DNA of 64,000 nucleotides, taken from contig NZ_CP173678.1 in NCBI RefSeq assembly GCF_051903925.1, forward strand, positions 3,410,001 to 3,474,000, in the 5' to 3' direction. The notes beneath the pieces were generated by a model, which saw only the letters and a program-made list of their open reading frames with translations, had not been told where the DNA came from and did not search any database. Source of the DNA: G051903925 sp051903925. Its GTDB lineage: Bacteria; Pseudomonadota; Alphaproteobacteria; Zavarziniales; Zavarziniaceae. How positions within the stretch are numbered: the stretch's first letter is position 1; the number at the start of each line of letters is the position of its first letter. The position numbers and the translations under genes were made by a program. Shown piece after piece: positions 40,586 through 49,793 of this stretch.

Positions 40586-41499
40586 GCCGCCTGGGCGGCG
40601 GCGGTGGCGGGTGCTGGCGCGCGCTGCGGCTTGCTGGAGGTGGCGAGGACCAGTCCCATGATGACGAGGACGCCACCCGCGATGGAGACGGGCGACAGGG
40701 TCTCCCCCAGCAGGATCCAGGCCAGCAGGGCCGACAGGAACGGCTGGGCATAACCGGTCGCCGCGGCGAAGCCCGCCGCGACATAGGCCAGCGCCCAGGC
40801 GACGATCATCTGGCAGGCCAGGCTCTGCGCCGCCTGCAGCCACAGGATCCACCAGCCATAGGCCGAGGGCGGGATCAGCGGCCCCTCGTCATAGAGGATC
40901 AGCAGCGGCGTCATGACCACCAGCGCCCAGGTCGTCGTCCACAGCGTGCTGACCACCGTGCCGACGCGCGCCCGCACGCCGGCGAGCAGGATGAAGTACA
41001 GGGCATAGAACAGCGCCGCCCCGACCGCCGCCAGGTCGCCCGTCAGGCTGGCCACGCCGGCCGACGACTTGCCCAGGACGATGACGACCGCCCCGCCACA
41101 GGCCAGGGCCACGCCGCCGATGAAGGTCCGGCCATAGCGCTCCCCCAGCAGCACGAAGCCGGCCAGGCCCACCAGCAGCGGCTGGATGCTGACCAGCAGG
41201 GTGGCGTTGAGGATCGAGGTGGTGTTGACGGCGATGTACCACAGCGCCATGTCGGCCCCGATGAACAGGCCGGCAAAAGCCATGCGGGCATAGTCGGCGC
41301 TGGAAATCTGGTCGCGGTGCCAGCCGCGATCGACGAACAGGCCGATCAGCGGGATCATCGGCACAGCCAGCGCCAGGCGCCAGAAGGCGCTGGGGATCGA
41401 GCCGATCTCGCTCCACCGGATCATCAGCGGATTGAGGCTGTAGCCGAGCACGGCCAGGCCAAGACAGATCAGGGCGAGCGTGGGACGATCGATTCGCAT
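40582..41499 (-). CDS. EamA-family DMT-type transporter
   Basis: A 305-residue protein with ten predicted membrane helices in two EamA repeats. The first begins LALICLGLAVLGYSLNPLMIRWSEIGSIPSAFWRLALAVPMIPL; the second ends PFLSALLAWILLGETLSPVSIAGGVLVIMGLVL, with the family's typical LGE turn. The ATG at 41499 starts the first helix; a longer frame to 41613 is unlikely. The family exports amino acids or metabolites; the substrate is not identifiable. Confidence 0.85.
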   Translation of the reverse strand: MRIDRPTLALICLGLAVLGYSLNPLMIRWSEIGSIPSAFWRLALAVPMIPLIGLFVDRGWHRDQISSADYARMAFAGLFIGADMALWYIAVNTTSILNATLLVSIQPLLVGLAGFVLLGERYGRTFIGGVALACGGAVVIVLGKSSAGVASLTGDLAAVGAALFYALYFILLAGVRARVGTVVSTLWTTTWALVVMTPLLILYDEGPLIPPSAYGWWILWLQAAQSLACQMIVAWALAYVAAGFAAATGYAQPFLSALLAWILLGETLSPVSIAGGVLVIMGLVLATSSKPQRAPAPATAAAQAA

Positions 41500-41611
41500 G
41501 GGCCGGCCAAAGGGGTGCTGAAACGTTGTAGCAAAGCCTCCCCGGGGACTGTAGCGGGCTCCTCGCTGGGCTGCCTTGCATGCGATGCGGCGACAGGCTA
41601 CAGGGGCGGCC

Positions 41612-42223
41612 ATGGATGAACTTATCGCCGGTTATCGACGGTTCAGGTCCGGCTGGGCCAGCCGCGGCACCCTTCCCCCGCCCGGCATGGACGCCGCCCA
41701 GGCGCCGCGTGCCCTGGTCATCGCGTGCTCGGATTCGCGCGTCGACCCGCAGATGATCTTCGATGCAGGGCCTGGCGACCTGTTCGTGGTGCGCAACGTC
41801 GCGGCCCTGGTCCCGCCCTACAAGGAGGACCGCAGCGACCTCCACGGCACCAGCGCGGCGCTCGAATTCGGCGTCCGCGCGCTCCAGGTGAAGCACATCA
41901 TCGTGATGGGCCATGCCGGCTGCGGTGGCGTGAACTTCCTGCTGGGCGGCTCGACCGCACCGGTCAGCGATTTCGTGCCGCAATGGATGAACATCGTGGC
42001 GGGGGCGAAGGCGCGCGCCTTGGCCCATGGCCACCTGCTGACCGACCGCCAGCGCTTCTGCGAGCACGAGTGCATCCGCGAATCGCTGGGCAACCTCTAC
42101 ACCTTCCCCTGGATCCGCGACCGGGTCGAGGATGGCAGCCTGATCCTGCACGGGACTTGGTTCGACCTGCACACCGCGGGCCTGTGGGAGCTCAAGCCCG
42201 ACGGCGTCTTCGCCGAACTTTGA
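41612..42223 (+). CDS. Beta-class carbonic anhydrase
   Basis: Interconverts CO2 and bicarbonate with one zinc per subunit. The zinc ligands are Cys39 (ACSDSRVDP, with the Asp41-Arg43 dyad), His101 and Cys104 (MGHAGCGG). The VVRNVAALVPPY segment is also conserved. It is 203 residues from the ATG at 41612; an ATG 12 codons upstream is in frame but lies closer to the divergent gene. The enzyme supplies bicarbonate for carboxylations. Confidence 0.92.
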   Translation: MDELIAGYRRFRSGWASRGTLPPPGMDAAQAPRALVIACSDSRVDPQMIFDAGPGDLFVVRNVAALVPPYKEDRSDLHGTSAALEFGVRALQVKHIIVMGHAGCGGVNFLLGGSTAPVSDFVPQWMNIVAGAKARALAHGHLLTDRQRFCEHECIRESLGNLYTFPWIRDRVEDGSLILHGTWFDLHTAGLWELKPDGVFAEL

Positions 42224-42232
42224 GCGGCTCAC

Positions 42233-42286
42233 CGCTCAGGGGCATCGGGGCGCTCAGGGGCATCGGGACGCTCAGGAGCACTGGGG
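42233..42286. repeat. Three tandem 18-bp direct repeats
   Basis: CGCTCAGGGGCATCGGGG (42233-42250), a copy differing at the last base (42251-42268) and a third, more diverged copy (42269-42286) stand head to tail. They fill the 80-bp space between the convergent carbonic anhydrase and COQ10-like genes. No stem-loop terminator is seen there. Confidence 0.8.
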
Positions 42287-42303
42287 AATGACCGGGCCGG
42301 CCT

Positions 42304-42780
42304 TCAGGCCGGCCTGGGCTGGACCGGCCGGCTGACGCCATAGAGCTGGTGGGCGCGCGATTCGAACGCGTGGACCATGCGGCGCACGGCCTCGTCGAAG
42401 AACTGGCCGATCAGGGCGCCCAGGATCCGGTTCCGGAACTCGAAATCGACATAGAAGTCGATGGTGCAGGCCTCTGACCCGTCCGGCTTGAACAGCCAGC
42501 GGTTCTCCAGGTGCTTGAACGGCCCTTGCGTGAAGACCGTGTCGATGCGGTCCGGCCGCTGCAGCGTCACGCGCGAGCCGAAGCGTTCACGGATCGCCTT
42601 GAAGCCGATCAGCAGGTCGGCGTGGATCACCTCGTTCCCACCCGGACGCGGCTCGCGCCGGGTCACGCGGGCGCCGACGCACCAGGGCAGGAATTCGGGG
42701 TAGCGGCCTACATCGGCCACCAGGTCGAACATCTGGCCGGCCGAATAGGGCAGCCGGCGAACCTCGGCATGACGCGGCAT
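42304..42780 (-). CDS. COQ10/RatA-type START-like protein
   Basis: A 158-residue polyketide-cyclase/START-like fold. MPRHAEVRRLPYSAGQMFDLVADVGRYPEFLPWCVGARV is the standard opening, and FEFRNRILGALIGQFFDEAVRRMVHAFESRA the closing helix. Homologues bind coenzyme Q and aid its use in respiration (COQ10). The RatA toxin label is applied to the same fold, but no antitoxin partner lies here. It starts 1 base after lipA ends, and this lipA-coq10 pair recurs in alphaproteobacteria. Confidence 0.88.
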   Translation of the reverse strand: MPRHAEVRRLPYSAGQMFDLVADVGRYPEFLPWCVGARVTRREPRPGGNEVIHADLLIGFKAIRERFGSRVTLQRPDRIDTVFTQGPFKHLENRWLFKPDGSEACTIDFYVDFEFRNRILGALIGQFFDEAVRRMVHAFESRAHQLYGVSRPVQPRPA

Positions 42781-42781
42781 C

Positions 42782-43748
42782 CTAGCGGGAGGCGACGACG
42801 GCGGGCGCCGCAGCAGGCACGCCCAGTGCTGCCTCACGCGCGGCACGCAGGCGGCGGAAGTCGTCGCCGGCATGATAGCTTGAGCGTGTCAGCGGCGAGG
42901 ATGCGGCGAGCAGGAAGCCCTTGGCCCGCGCCATGGTCGCCATGTCGGCAAATTCCTGCGGCGTCACGAAGCGGTCGATGACCGCGTGCTTCGGCGTCGG
43001 CTGCAGGTACTGGCCGATCGTCATGAAGTCGACATCGGCCGAGCGCAGGTCGTCCATGACCTGATGCACTTCTGCCTTCGTCTCGCCCAGGCCCACCATG
43101 ATGCCGGACTTGGTGAAGATCGTGGGATCCAGCGCCTTCACCTGGTCGAGCAGGCGGAGCGAATGATAATAGCGCGCGCCCGGCCGGATCGTGGGATAGA
43201 GCCGCGGCACGGTTTCCAGGTTGTGGTTGTAGACGTCGGGCCGGGCCGCCACGACCGCCTCCACCGCACCGGGCTTCCGCATGAAGTCGGGTGTCAGGAT
43301 CTCGATCGTGGTGTCGGGTGCGGCCCGGCGCAGTGCCTCGATCACCTTGACGAACTGGCTGGCCCCGCCGTCGGGCAGGTCGTCCCGGTCGACCGAGGTG
43401 ATGACCACGTGCTCCAGGCCCAGCTGGCCGATGGCTTCCGCCACATGGGCCGGCTCGTCCGGGTCCGGGTGCTTCGGCATGCCGGTCGCGATATTGCAGA
43501 AGGCGCAGGCCCGGGTGCAGATGTCGCCCAGGATCATCACGGTGGCGTGACGCTGCTTCCAGCATTCCCCGATATTGGGGCAGGCCGCCTCCTCGCACAC
43601 CGTGTGCAACTTCAGGTCGCGCATCAGCTTGCGCGTCTGCGCCACCTCGGGCGAGGTCGGCGCCTTGACGCGCAGCCAGTCGGGCTTGGGCCGCCGCGCC
43701 GGCTTGTCGGCCGGTGCGGGACTTGCGGATCGCTCGCTCTCCATGGGG

Positions 43749-43756
<8 letters not shown>
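42782..43756 (-). CDS. lipA: Lipoyl synthase
   Basis: Radical SAM enzyme that inserts two sulfurs into octanoyl chains on lipoyl domains. The radical SAM cluster motif is CTRACAFC, and the auxiliary cluster cysteines are in CEEAACPNIGECW. The C-terminal RSSYHA supplies the serine ligand. The ATG at 43756 overlaps the lpdA stop by 8 bases; an ATG at 43744 is possible. Its substrates, the E1-beta and E2 lipoyl domains, are encoded just upstream in the same block. Confidence 0.95.
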
Positions 43757-45146
<1,390 letters not shown>

Positions 45147-45176
45147 GTGCGTTCATCCAATCGCTCAATTGAACGA

Positions 45177-45281
45177 CCTCATCCTGAGGAGGCAGCGAAG
45201 CTGCCGTCTCGAAGGATGGGCCGCTCGCGCTCGGCTGCCCATCCTCCGAGGCTCCGCTTCGCTCCGCACCTCAGGATGAGG
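45177..45281. repeat. Palindromic repeat, family copy A
   Basis: The outer arms CCTCATCCTGAGG (45177-45189) and CCTCAGGATGAGG (45269-45281) are exact inverted repeats. Inside, GGATGGGC and GCCCATCC pair again, around CCGCTCGCGCTCGGCT. The element sits between pdhC and lpdA, within the predicted transcript. It is closely similar to the copy at 49242-49347. Confidence 0.85.
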
Positions 45282-45316
45282 TTGCACTGAAGAGAAGCGG
45301 CGTGTGCCGACCAAAC

Positions 45317-46630
45317 CTAAAGCAGCATGGTGATCGGGTCCTCGACCAGGGCCTTGAAGGCGGCGAGGAACTGGGCGCCCAGGGCCCCGTCGACGACCCG
45401 GTGGTCGCAGGACATGGTCACGGTCATCACCGTCGCGATCGCCAGTTCGTCGCCGCGCACCACGGGCCGCTTCTCGCCGGCACCCACGGCCAGGATGGCG
45501 GCATGGGGCAGGTTGATGATGCCCGTGAAGTGCTTGATCCCGAACATGCCGAGGTTGGAGACGGTGAAGCCGCCGCCCTGGTACTCCTGGGGTTTCAGCT
45601 TCTTCGTCTTGGCCCGTTCGGCCAGGTCCTTGGTCTCCCGCGCGATCTGGGCCAGGCCCTTGGTCTCGGCCTTCCACACGATGGGGGTGATCAGACCGCC
45701 GTCCAGGGCGACGGCAATCGCGACGTCGGCGTGGGCATGGCGCAGGATGGCGTCGTCGGACCAGGACGCGTTGACCCCCGGCACCTTGACCAGGGCCAGC
45801 GCGCAGGCCTTCACGATCATGTCGTTGACGCTGATCTTGACGTCGCCCGCCTTGGCGTTGAGCTCGGTGCGCAGCTTCAGCAGGCGGTCGAGTTCGCAAT
45901 CGACCGTCAGGTAGAAGTGCGGCGCCTCCTGCACCGACTCCACCATGCGCTTGGCGACCGTGCGGCGCATGCCGTCGAGCGGGATGGCGGTATCGCCCTC
46001 CTGCGCCTGGACGGGAGCGCTCGGCTGCTTCGGGGACTGCTTAGGCGCCGCCGGCTTCTCGGGCGCGGGGCTTGCCGCCTTCGGTGCTTCGGCCGCGGGC
46101 GCCGCCTTGGCCGCAGGGCGCGGGCTGGCGGCCGCCTTTTCCACGTCGGCCTTCACGATGCGTCCGCGCGGGCCCGTGCCAGCGATCCCGGCCAGGTCCA
46201 GCCCGGCATCCTTTGCGATGCGGCGTGCCAGCGGGGAGGCAAAGACGCGTTCGCCCGCTTCGGCGGCGGCCAGAGCGGCGGCGGGAGCGGCGGCAGGCTG
46301 CGGCGCCGGCGCTGGTGCAGCCTCGACCTTGGCCGCAGGCGGAGCGGACGCTGCGGGTTTGGCAGCGGGTGCGGCACCGGCCGCCTCCCCTTCCTCGCGC
46401 AGGACCGCGATGGGGGTGTTGACGGCGACGCCTTCGGTCCCCTCCGCCACCAGAAGTTCGGCGACAACGCCCTCGTCGATGGTCTCGAACTCCATCGTCG
46501 CCTTGTCGGTCTCGATCTCGGCGATGATGTCGCCGGACTTCACCGTGTCGCCAACCTTGACCAGCCACTTGGCGAGCTTGCCCTCCTCCATGGTCGGGGA
46601 GAGCGCCGGCATCAGGATCTGGATCGTCAT
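45317..46630 (-). CDS. pdhC: Pyruvate dehydrogenase E2, dihydrolipoyl acetyltransferase
   Basis: Core of the pyruvate dehydrogenase complex; moves acetyl groups to CoA. A single lipoyl domain occupies residues 1-80, with the lipoyl-lysine in EIETDKATMEFE. An Ala/Pro linker follows, then the E3-binding domain (FASPLARRIAKDAGLDLAGIAGTGPRGRIVKADVE). The catalytic domain carries DHRVVDGALGAQFLAAFK. The ATG at 46630 begins MTIQILMP exactly as pdhB does. It is 437 residues and starts 4 bp after the pdhB stop. Confidence 0.95.
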   Translation of the reverse strand: MTIQILMPALSPTMEEGKLAKWLVKVGDTVKSGDIIAEIETDKATMEFETIDEGVVAELLVAEGTEGVAVNTPIAVLREEGEAAGAAPAAKPAASAPPAAKVEAAPAPAPQPAAAPAAALAAAEAGERVFASPLARRIAKDAGLDLAGIAGTGPRGRIVKADVEKAAASPRPAAKAAPAAEAPKAASPAPEKPAAPKQSPKQPSAPVQAQEGDTAIPLDGMRRTVAKRMVESVQEAPHFYLTVDCELDRLLKLRTELNAKAGDVKISVNDMIVKACALALVKVPGVNASWSDDAILRHAHADVAIAVALDGGLITPIVWKAETKGLAQIARETKDLAERAKTKKLKPQEYQGGGFTVSNLGMFGIKHFTGIINLPHAAILAVGAGEKRPVVRGDELAIATVMTVTMSCDHRVVDGALGAQFLAAFKALVEDPITMLL

Positions 46631-46634
46631 CGCC

Positions 46635-48008
46635 CTAGCTCCGGTAGAGCACGGCCTTGGCAGCCGCCACGACCTGTTCGGGATGCGGCAGGACCAGCTT
46701 CTCAAGGTTGGCCGCGTAGGGCTGCGGTGCGTCCTTGGAGGTCACGCGCGTCACCGGCGCATCCAGCCAGTCAAAGGCGTGTTCCATGATCTGGGCCGAG
46801 ATCTCGGCCCCGATCCCGGCAAAGGGCCACCCCTCCTCGACCGTCACCACACGGTTGGTCTTCTTCACCGACGCGACGACCGTCTCGATGTCGAGCGGGC
46901 GCAGGCTGCGCAGGTCGACGACCTCGGCCTCGATCCCCTCGCCCGCCAGTACTTCCGCCGCGGCCAGGGCATGTCCGACCGCGATCGAATAGGCGACCAG
47001 GGTGACGTGGCTGCCCGGCCGTACGACCGCCGCCTTGCCGATGGGCACGACATGCTCGCCCACCGGCACCTCGAACGTGCGGCCATAGAGCAGCTCGTGC
47101 TCCAGGAAGACGACCGGGTTGGGATCCCGGATCGCCGCCTTCAGCAGGCCCTTGGCATCGGCGGCGCTATAGGGGGCGACGACCTTCAGCCCCGGCACAT
47201 GGGCATACCACGAGGCATAGGACTGCGAATGCTGGGCCGCCACGCGGGCGGCAGCGCCGTTGGGCCCACGGAAGACGATGGGGCAGGACTGCTGCCCGCC
47301 CGACATGTAGAGCGTCTTGGCGGCCGAATTGACGATGTGGTCGATCGCCTGCATCGCGAAGTTGAACGTCATGAACTCGACGATGGGCTTCAGCCCGGCA
47401 AAGGCGGCACCGACGCCAAGTCCCGTGAAGCCGTACTCGGTGATCGGCGTATCGATCACGCGCGCGGCCCCGAATTCGTCCAGAAGTCCCTGGCTGACCT
47501 TGTAGGCGCCCTGGTACTGGCCGACCTCCTCGCCCATCAGGAAGACTGCGCCGTCGGCCCGCATCTCCTCGGCCATGGCGTCGCGCAGCGCCTCGCGCAC
47601 CGTCATGGAGACGGTCTCGACCTTTTCCTTCGGCGCCGACGGCGGAGCCGCCTTGGGCTCTGCCTTCGCCTCTGGCTTGGGCGCCAGAGGTTCGGGTTGC
47701 GTCGCCGCGGCGGGCTTGGGTGGGGCCTCGCCGCTGGCCGGCGCCGGCGACGTGGCCGGATCCTCGTCCTCGCCCCGCAGGGTGGCGATCACGGTGTTGA
47801 CGGCGACATTCTCCGTCCCCTCCGCCACCAGGAGTTCGAGGACGACCCCCTCGTCCACCGCCTCGACCTCCATGGTTGCCTTGTCGGTCTCGATCTCGGC
47901 GATGACGTCGCCGGACTTCACCGTGTCGCCCACCTTGATCAGCCACTTGGAGAGCTTGCCCTCCTCCATCGTGGGGGAGAGGGCCGGCATCAGGATCTGG
48001 ATCGTCAT
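46635..48008 (-). CDS. pdhB: Pyruvate dehydrogenase E1 beta with N-terminal lipoyl domain
   Basis: E1 beta subunit, 457 residues. An extra lipoyl domain (residues 1-80, lysine in EIETDKATMEVE) is joined by an Ala/Pro/Lys linker to the transketolase-like part (MTVREALRDAMAEEMRADGAVFLMGEEVGQYQGAYKV, then VVTVEEGWPFAGIGAEI). The extra lipoyl domain is a known alphaproteobacterial feature. Its first 19 residues are identical to those of the E2 lipoyl domain. The start follows the pdhA stop by one base. Confidence 0.95.
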   Translation of the reverse strand: MTIQILMPALSPTMEEGKLSKWLIKVGDTVKSGDVIAEIETDKATMEVEAVDEGVVLELLVAEGTENVAVNTVIATLRGEDEDPATSPAPASGEAPPKPAAATQPEPLAPKPEAKAEPKAAPPSAPKEKVETVSMTVREALRDAMAEEMRADGAVFLMGEEVGQYQGAYKVSQGLLDEFGAARVIDTPITEYGFTGLGVGAAFAGLKPIVEFMTFNFAMQAIDHIVNSAAKTLYMSGGQQSCPIVFRGPNGAAARVAAQHSQSYASWYAHVPGLKVVAPYSAADAKGLLKAAIRDPNPVVFLEHELLYGRTFEVPVGEHVVPIGKAAVVRPGSHVTLVAYSIAVGHALAAAEVLAGEGIEAEVVDLRSLRPLDIETVVASVKKTNRVVTVEEGWPFAGIGAEISAQIMEHAFDWLDAPVTRVTSKDAPQPYAANLEKLVLPHPEQVVAAAKAVLYRS

Positions 48009-48009
48009 G

Positions 48010-49041
48010 TCAGGCGCCCGCCTCGATCAGGATGTCGGTCATCAGTTCGGAGGGATCGGGCTCCGGGCTCGCCTGCGCGAACTCGGCCGAGTCGTTGACG
48101 ATGGCGCGCACCTCGCGGTCGATCTCCTTCAGCTTCGCATCGTCGGCAAAGCCGGCATCGGTCAGGCGCTTGGCCACCTGGTCGATGGGATCGTGCTCGG
48201 CGCGCATGCGCTGCACTTCCTCCTTGGTCCGGTACTTGGCCGGATCGGACATGGAATGGCCGCGATAGCGATAGGTCTTCATCTCCAGCAGGATCGGGCC
48301 CTTGCCCTCGCGGCACCAGGCGACCGCTTCCTCGCCGGCGGCCTTCACCGCAAGGACGTCCATCCCGTCGACCTGGCGGCCGGGAATGTTGAAGCTGTCG
48401 CCGCGCCGGTACAGCTCCTGCTGCGCGCTGGAGCGGGCGACAGACATGCCCATGGCGTACTGGTTATTCTCGATTACATAGATGACCGGCAGGCCCCAGA
48501 GCTCTGCCATGTTGAAGCTCTCATAGACCTGGCCCTGGTTGGCCGCCCCGTCGCCGAAATAGGTGACGGAGACGCCCCCGTCCTTGCGGTACTTGTGCGC
48601 GAAGGCAAGGCCCGTGCCCAGCGGCACCTGGGCGCCGACGATGCCGTGGCCGCCATAGAATCTCTTCTCAGCGCTGAACATGTGCATCGAGCCGCCCTTG
48701 CCCCGGGAATAGCCCCCGGAGCGGCCGGTCAGCTCCGCCATCACGCCGCGCGCTTCCATCCCGCAGGCCAGCATGTGGCCGTGGTCGCGATAGCCCGTGA
48801 TGACCGAGTCGCCCTCGCGCAGCGCCGCCTGCATGCCGACGACGACGGCCTCCTGCCCGATATAGAGGTGGCAGAAGCCGCCGATCAGGCCCATGCCGTA
48901 CATCTGGCCTGCCTTCTCCTCGAAGCGGCGGATCAGCAGCATGTCGCGGTAATACTTGAGCAGTTCCTCGGCCGACGCGGCGCCTACGCCATCCATGTCG
49001 GTCTGCGCCTTCCCGGCGCCGCGGGTTGTGGCCTTGGCCAT
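48010..49041 (-). CDS. pdhA: Pyruvate dehydrogenase E1 alpha
   Basis: Thiamine diphosphate-dependent decarboxylase subunit, 343 residues. The ThDP motif is GDGAANQGQVYESFNMAELWGLPVIYVIENN, and the phosphorylation-loop-like segment YRYRGHSMSDPAKYRTKEEV is conserved. The N terminus MAKATTRGAGKAQTD is flexible. It is the first pdh gene; a promoter with flanking boxes lies at 49117-49169. Confidence 0.95.
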   Translation of the reverse strand: MAKATTRGAGKAQTDMDGVGAASAEELLKYYRDMLLIRRFEEKAGQMYGMGLIGGFCHLYIGQEAVVVGMQAALREGDSVITGYRDHGHMLACGMEARGVMAELTGRSGGYSRGKGGSMHMFSAEKRFYGGHGIVGAQVPLGTGLAFAHKYRKDGGVSVTYFGDGAANQGQVYESFNMAELWGLPVIYVIENNQYAMGMSVARSSAQQELYRRGDSFNIPGRQVDGMDVLAVKAAGEEAVAWCREGKGPILLEMKTYRYRGHSMSDPAKYRTKEEVQRMRAEHDPIDQVAKRLTDAGFADDAKLKEIDREVRAIVNDSAEFAQASPEPDPSELMTDILIEAGA

Positions 49042-49116
49042 TGGATCCCCGTTCTGAAGTGCGCGGGCAGCCTAGTCGCTGTGCGCCGCACCCACCATGC
49101 GGGTGTGGGCCCCGCC

Positions 49117-49130
49117 ATGCAAAAATGCAT
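49117..49130. promoter_or_regulatory. Candidate operator box 1 of pdhA
   Basis: ATGCAAAAATGCAT is an inverted repeat (ATGCA-N4-TGCAT). It overlaps the predicted -10 of pdhA, a position suited to repression. A second related box lies 40 bp away. Confidence 0.5.
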
Positions 49131-49157
49131 GATCATTCCAGCACGAAAGGCTTTCAA
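49129..49157 (-). promoter_or_regulatory. Predicted sigma-70 promoter of the pdh operon
   Basis: On the reverse strand TTGAAA (49152-49157) and GATCAT (49129-49134) are 17 bp apart. The -35 matches 5 of 6 consensus bases, the -10 three of 6. The start would lie about 80 bp before the pdhA ATG. Confidence 0.45.
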
Positions 49158-49169
49158 TGCAAGAATGCG
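49157..49169. promoter_or_regulatory. Candidate operator box 2 of pdhA
   Basis: ATGCAAGAATGCG repeats the sequence of box 1 with two differences and touches the predicted -35. The 40-bp spacing is close to four helical turns, so both boxes face the same side of DNA. Confidence 0.45.
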
Positions 49170-49241
49170 CCAGCCCCATGGAACCGTAACGCGATCGATG
49201 GACGATCGCAGTGCGAAGTCGACACATCACCAAAAGGGCAA

Positions 49242-49347
49242 CCTCATCCTGAGGTGCGAGCCAGCGCCGAGCCTCGAAGGATGGGCCACTGGCGCTCTGG
49301 CTGCCAATCCTTCAAGGCTACGCTTCGCTCCGCACCTCAGGATGAGG
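49242..49347. repeat. Palindromic repeat, family copy B
   Basis: CCTCATCCTGAGG (49242-49254) and CCTCAGGATGAGG (49335-49347) are exact inverted repeats identical to the ends of the copy at 45177-45281. The inner core CTCGAAGGATGGGC is also shared. It ends 7 bp before the reverse-strand ftsB stop and could act as a 3' stem for that gene. Confidence 0.85.
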
Positions 49348-49354
49348 CGGATTG

Positions 49355-49669
49355 TTAAGGACGGGGAGAAATCACCACTTCGTCGGAGGCGATGTAGCCC
49401 AGCGTGTCGCGGGCGCGCTCGTCCAGCAGGTCAGGATCGATGCTCTCAGGCCGCATCAACAGTGCGCGGTGCTCGAGTTCGTCATGCTCGGCCTTCAGGC
49501 CGGCCAACTCGGTCTTCAGGTCGCGGATCTCGTCCGTCACCTTGATCCAGGACAGGATCCCGTACTCACCCTGGACGGCGTGATAGCTGAAATAGGCCGT
49601 GATGCAGGTGCAGACGACCGGGAAGATCGCCCGCCTGGACCGCCGCCGCAACTCACGAAGCACTGCCAT
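49355..49669 (-). CDS. ftsB: FtsB/DivIC-like septum formation protein
   Basis: A 104-residue bitopic protein of the division complex FtsQLB. A basic cytoplasmic N terminus (MAVLRELRRRSRRA) leads to one membrane helix (IFPVVCTCITAYFSYHAV). A periplasmic coiled coil follows (KVTDEIRDLKTELAGLKAEHDELEHRALLM) and the closing segment ARDTLGYIASDEVVI is typical. The position between eno and pdhA matches other alphaproteobacteria. The ATG at 49669 is preferred over an upstream one at 49705. Confidence 0.88.
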   Translation of the reverse strand: MAVLRELRRRSRRAIFPVVCTCITAYFSYHAVQGEYGILSWIKVTDEIRDLKTELAGLKAEHDELEHRALLMRPESIDPDLLDERARDTLGYIASDEVVISPRP

Positions 49670-49733
49670 GGCACCTAGGGAATCATGACCGGAGCCGATG
49701 CGCAATCTCAGATGTGACCGGCATCACCCTGAC

Positions 49734-49773
49734 ACAAAAAGAAAACAGGGCCGAGGCGTCGCCGCCCCAGCCC
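49734..49773 (-). terminator. Rho-independent terminator of eno
   Basis: On the reverse strand an 11-bp stem (GGGCTGGGGCG with CGCCTCGGCCC, two G-T pairs, 4-nt loop) is followed by TGTTTTCTTTTTG. It starts about 20 bases after the eno stop. This is the clearest intrinsic terminator in the window. Confidence 0.85.
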
Positions 49774-49793
49774 CGCTGTCGAAACACTCCCGC

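Larger units (their letters stand above)
49042..49354. other. 313-bp intergenic region between pdhA and ftsB
   Basis: No gene is seen. From the pdhA side it holds about 75 bp of leader, two ATGCAAnAATGC boxes with a predicted promoter between them (49117-49169), about 70 bp without recognised signals, and a palindromic repeat (49242-49347) that reaches to 7 bp from the ftsB stop. Confidence 0.8.

Noticed and set aside
42233..42286. CRISPR-like array
   Set aside because: The repeats are head to tail without spacers and there are no cas genes.
42304..42780. RatA toxin of a toxin-antitoxin pair
   Set aside because: There is no RatB-like partner. The lipA-linked position and sequence fit the COQ10-like role better.
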